This document shows positions 13,423 through 13,568 of a stretch of DNA of 13,568 nt, in pieces. The stretch's first letter is position 1, and the number at the start of each line of letters is the position of its first letter. Below the pieces are notes generated by a model. It ran no database searches. It was not told the origin of the DNA and worked only from the letters and a program-made list of their open reading frames with translations. Position numbers and translations under genes: made by a program. Source of the DNA: Methanosarcinales archaeon (GTDB taxonomy: Archaea > Halobacteriota > Syntropharchaeia > Alkanophagales > Methanospirareceae); assembly GCA_030665925.1 (NCBI GenBank), contig DAOUYX010000022.1:1-13568 (forward strand), given 5' to 3'.

Positions 13423-13568
13423 ATGATATTCGTGACACTTGCGTTTATTGTTGGACTGGTTTACGGATACGCGAAGCCAGGGAAGGAAAAGCGCTGGGAA
13501 CTGTTCAAAAAGGGTGTTGTATACGGGATAATTCTTGGAATAATCTTTGGGCTAATCGGATTCTTCGT
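13423..13568 (+). CDS. Membrane protein, 3' partial, function unknown
   Basis: ATG at 13423 opens a frame that runs off the window after 48 codons. It starts with a hydrophobic helix (MIFVTLAFIVGLVYGYAKPG), then a short basic/acidic hydrophilic segment (KEKRWELFKKG), then a second Gly/Ile-rich helix (VVYGIILGIIFGLIGFF). The pattern suggests a small hairpin-like membrane protein. The family is not recognised; the rest lies beyond base 13568. Confidence 0.6.
   Translation, partial: MIFVTLAFIVGLVYGYAKPGKEKRWELFKKGVVYGIILGIIFGLIGFF

Overview
The window looks archaeal and probably euryarchaeal. The evidence is a Hef-type helicase/nuclease, an archaeal/eukaryal P1-type stalk protein ending in the GLSALFG tail, TATA boxes placed about 25-30 bases before start codons (several transcripts look leaderless), a tRNA-Glu without an encoded CCA, and archaeal-style polyprenyl-phosphate enzymes. 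The gene mix (RACo-type corrinoid activator, lone larE, degraded IS5-family transposase, moderate GC) would fit an ANME-1/Syntrophoarchaeia-like methane or alkane oxidiser. That placement is an impression; no search was run.

Layout. 1-1008: 3' part of a DUF4445/RACo-type ATPase, which reductively activates corrinoid proteins. 1009-1244: A/T-rich spacer with a perfect hairpin and the hef promoter. 1245-3584: hef, complete. 3585-3797: spacer holding a possible truncated minus-strand coding remnant and a strong promoter. 3798-4082: small two-helix membrane protein. 4176-6634 (minus): two glycosyltransferases 2 nt apart, one GT-B and one GT-A. 6750-7097: stand-alone rpl12. 7226-7300: tRNA-Glu(TTC). 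7301-7893: mostly non-coding, with two small broken coding-like segments. 7894-9712: uppP followed by a polyprenyl-phosphate sugar-1-phosphate transferase, probably one operon. 9713-10772: degraded IS5-family element. 10773-11591 (minus): larE. 11644-12366: DUF1614-like membrane protein, divergent from larE. 12424-13371: tyrA. 13423-13568: start of another membrane protein.

How the genes fit together. uppP and the GPT/MraY-like transferase act at the two ends of the lipid-carrier cycle: one recycles polyprenyl diphosphate, the other loads the first sugar phosphate. The two glycosyltransferases at 4176-6634 could extend such lipid-linked glycans, but are separated from this pair by rpl12 and the tRNA gene. 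The RACo-like activator implies corrinoid methyltransferase chemistry encoded upstream of the window. LarE implies sulfur transfer to a cofactor, with no lar partner visible here.

I found no convincing undescribed multi-gene system. The items most worth a second look are an unpaired C-A in the anticodon stem of the tRNA, unrecognised coding remnants after hef and after the tRNA, a near-symmetric TATA box shared by larE and its divergent neighbour, non-canonical active-site residues in both lipid-carrier enzymes, and the reconstructable decay of the IS5 transposase.
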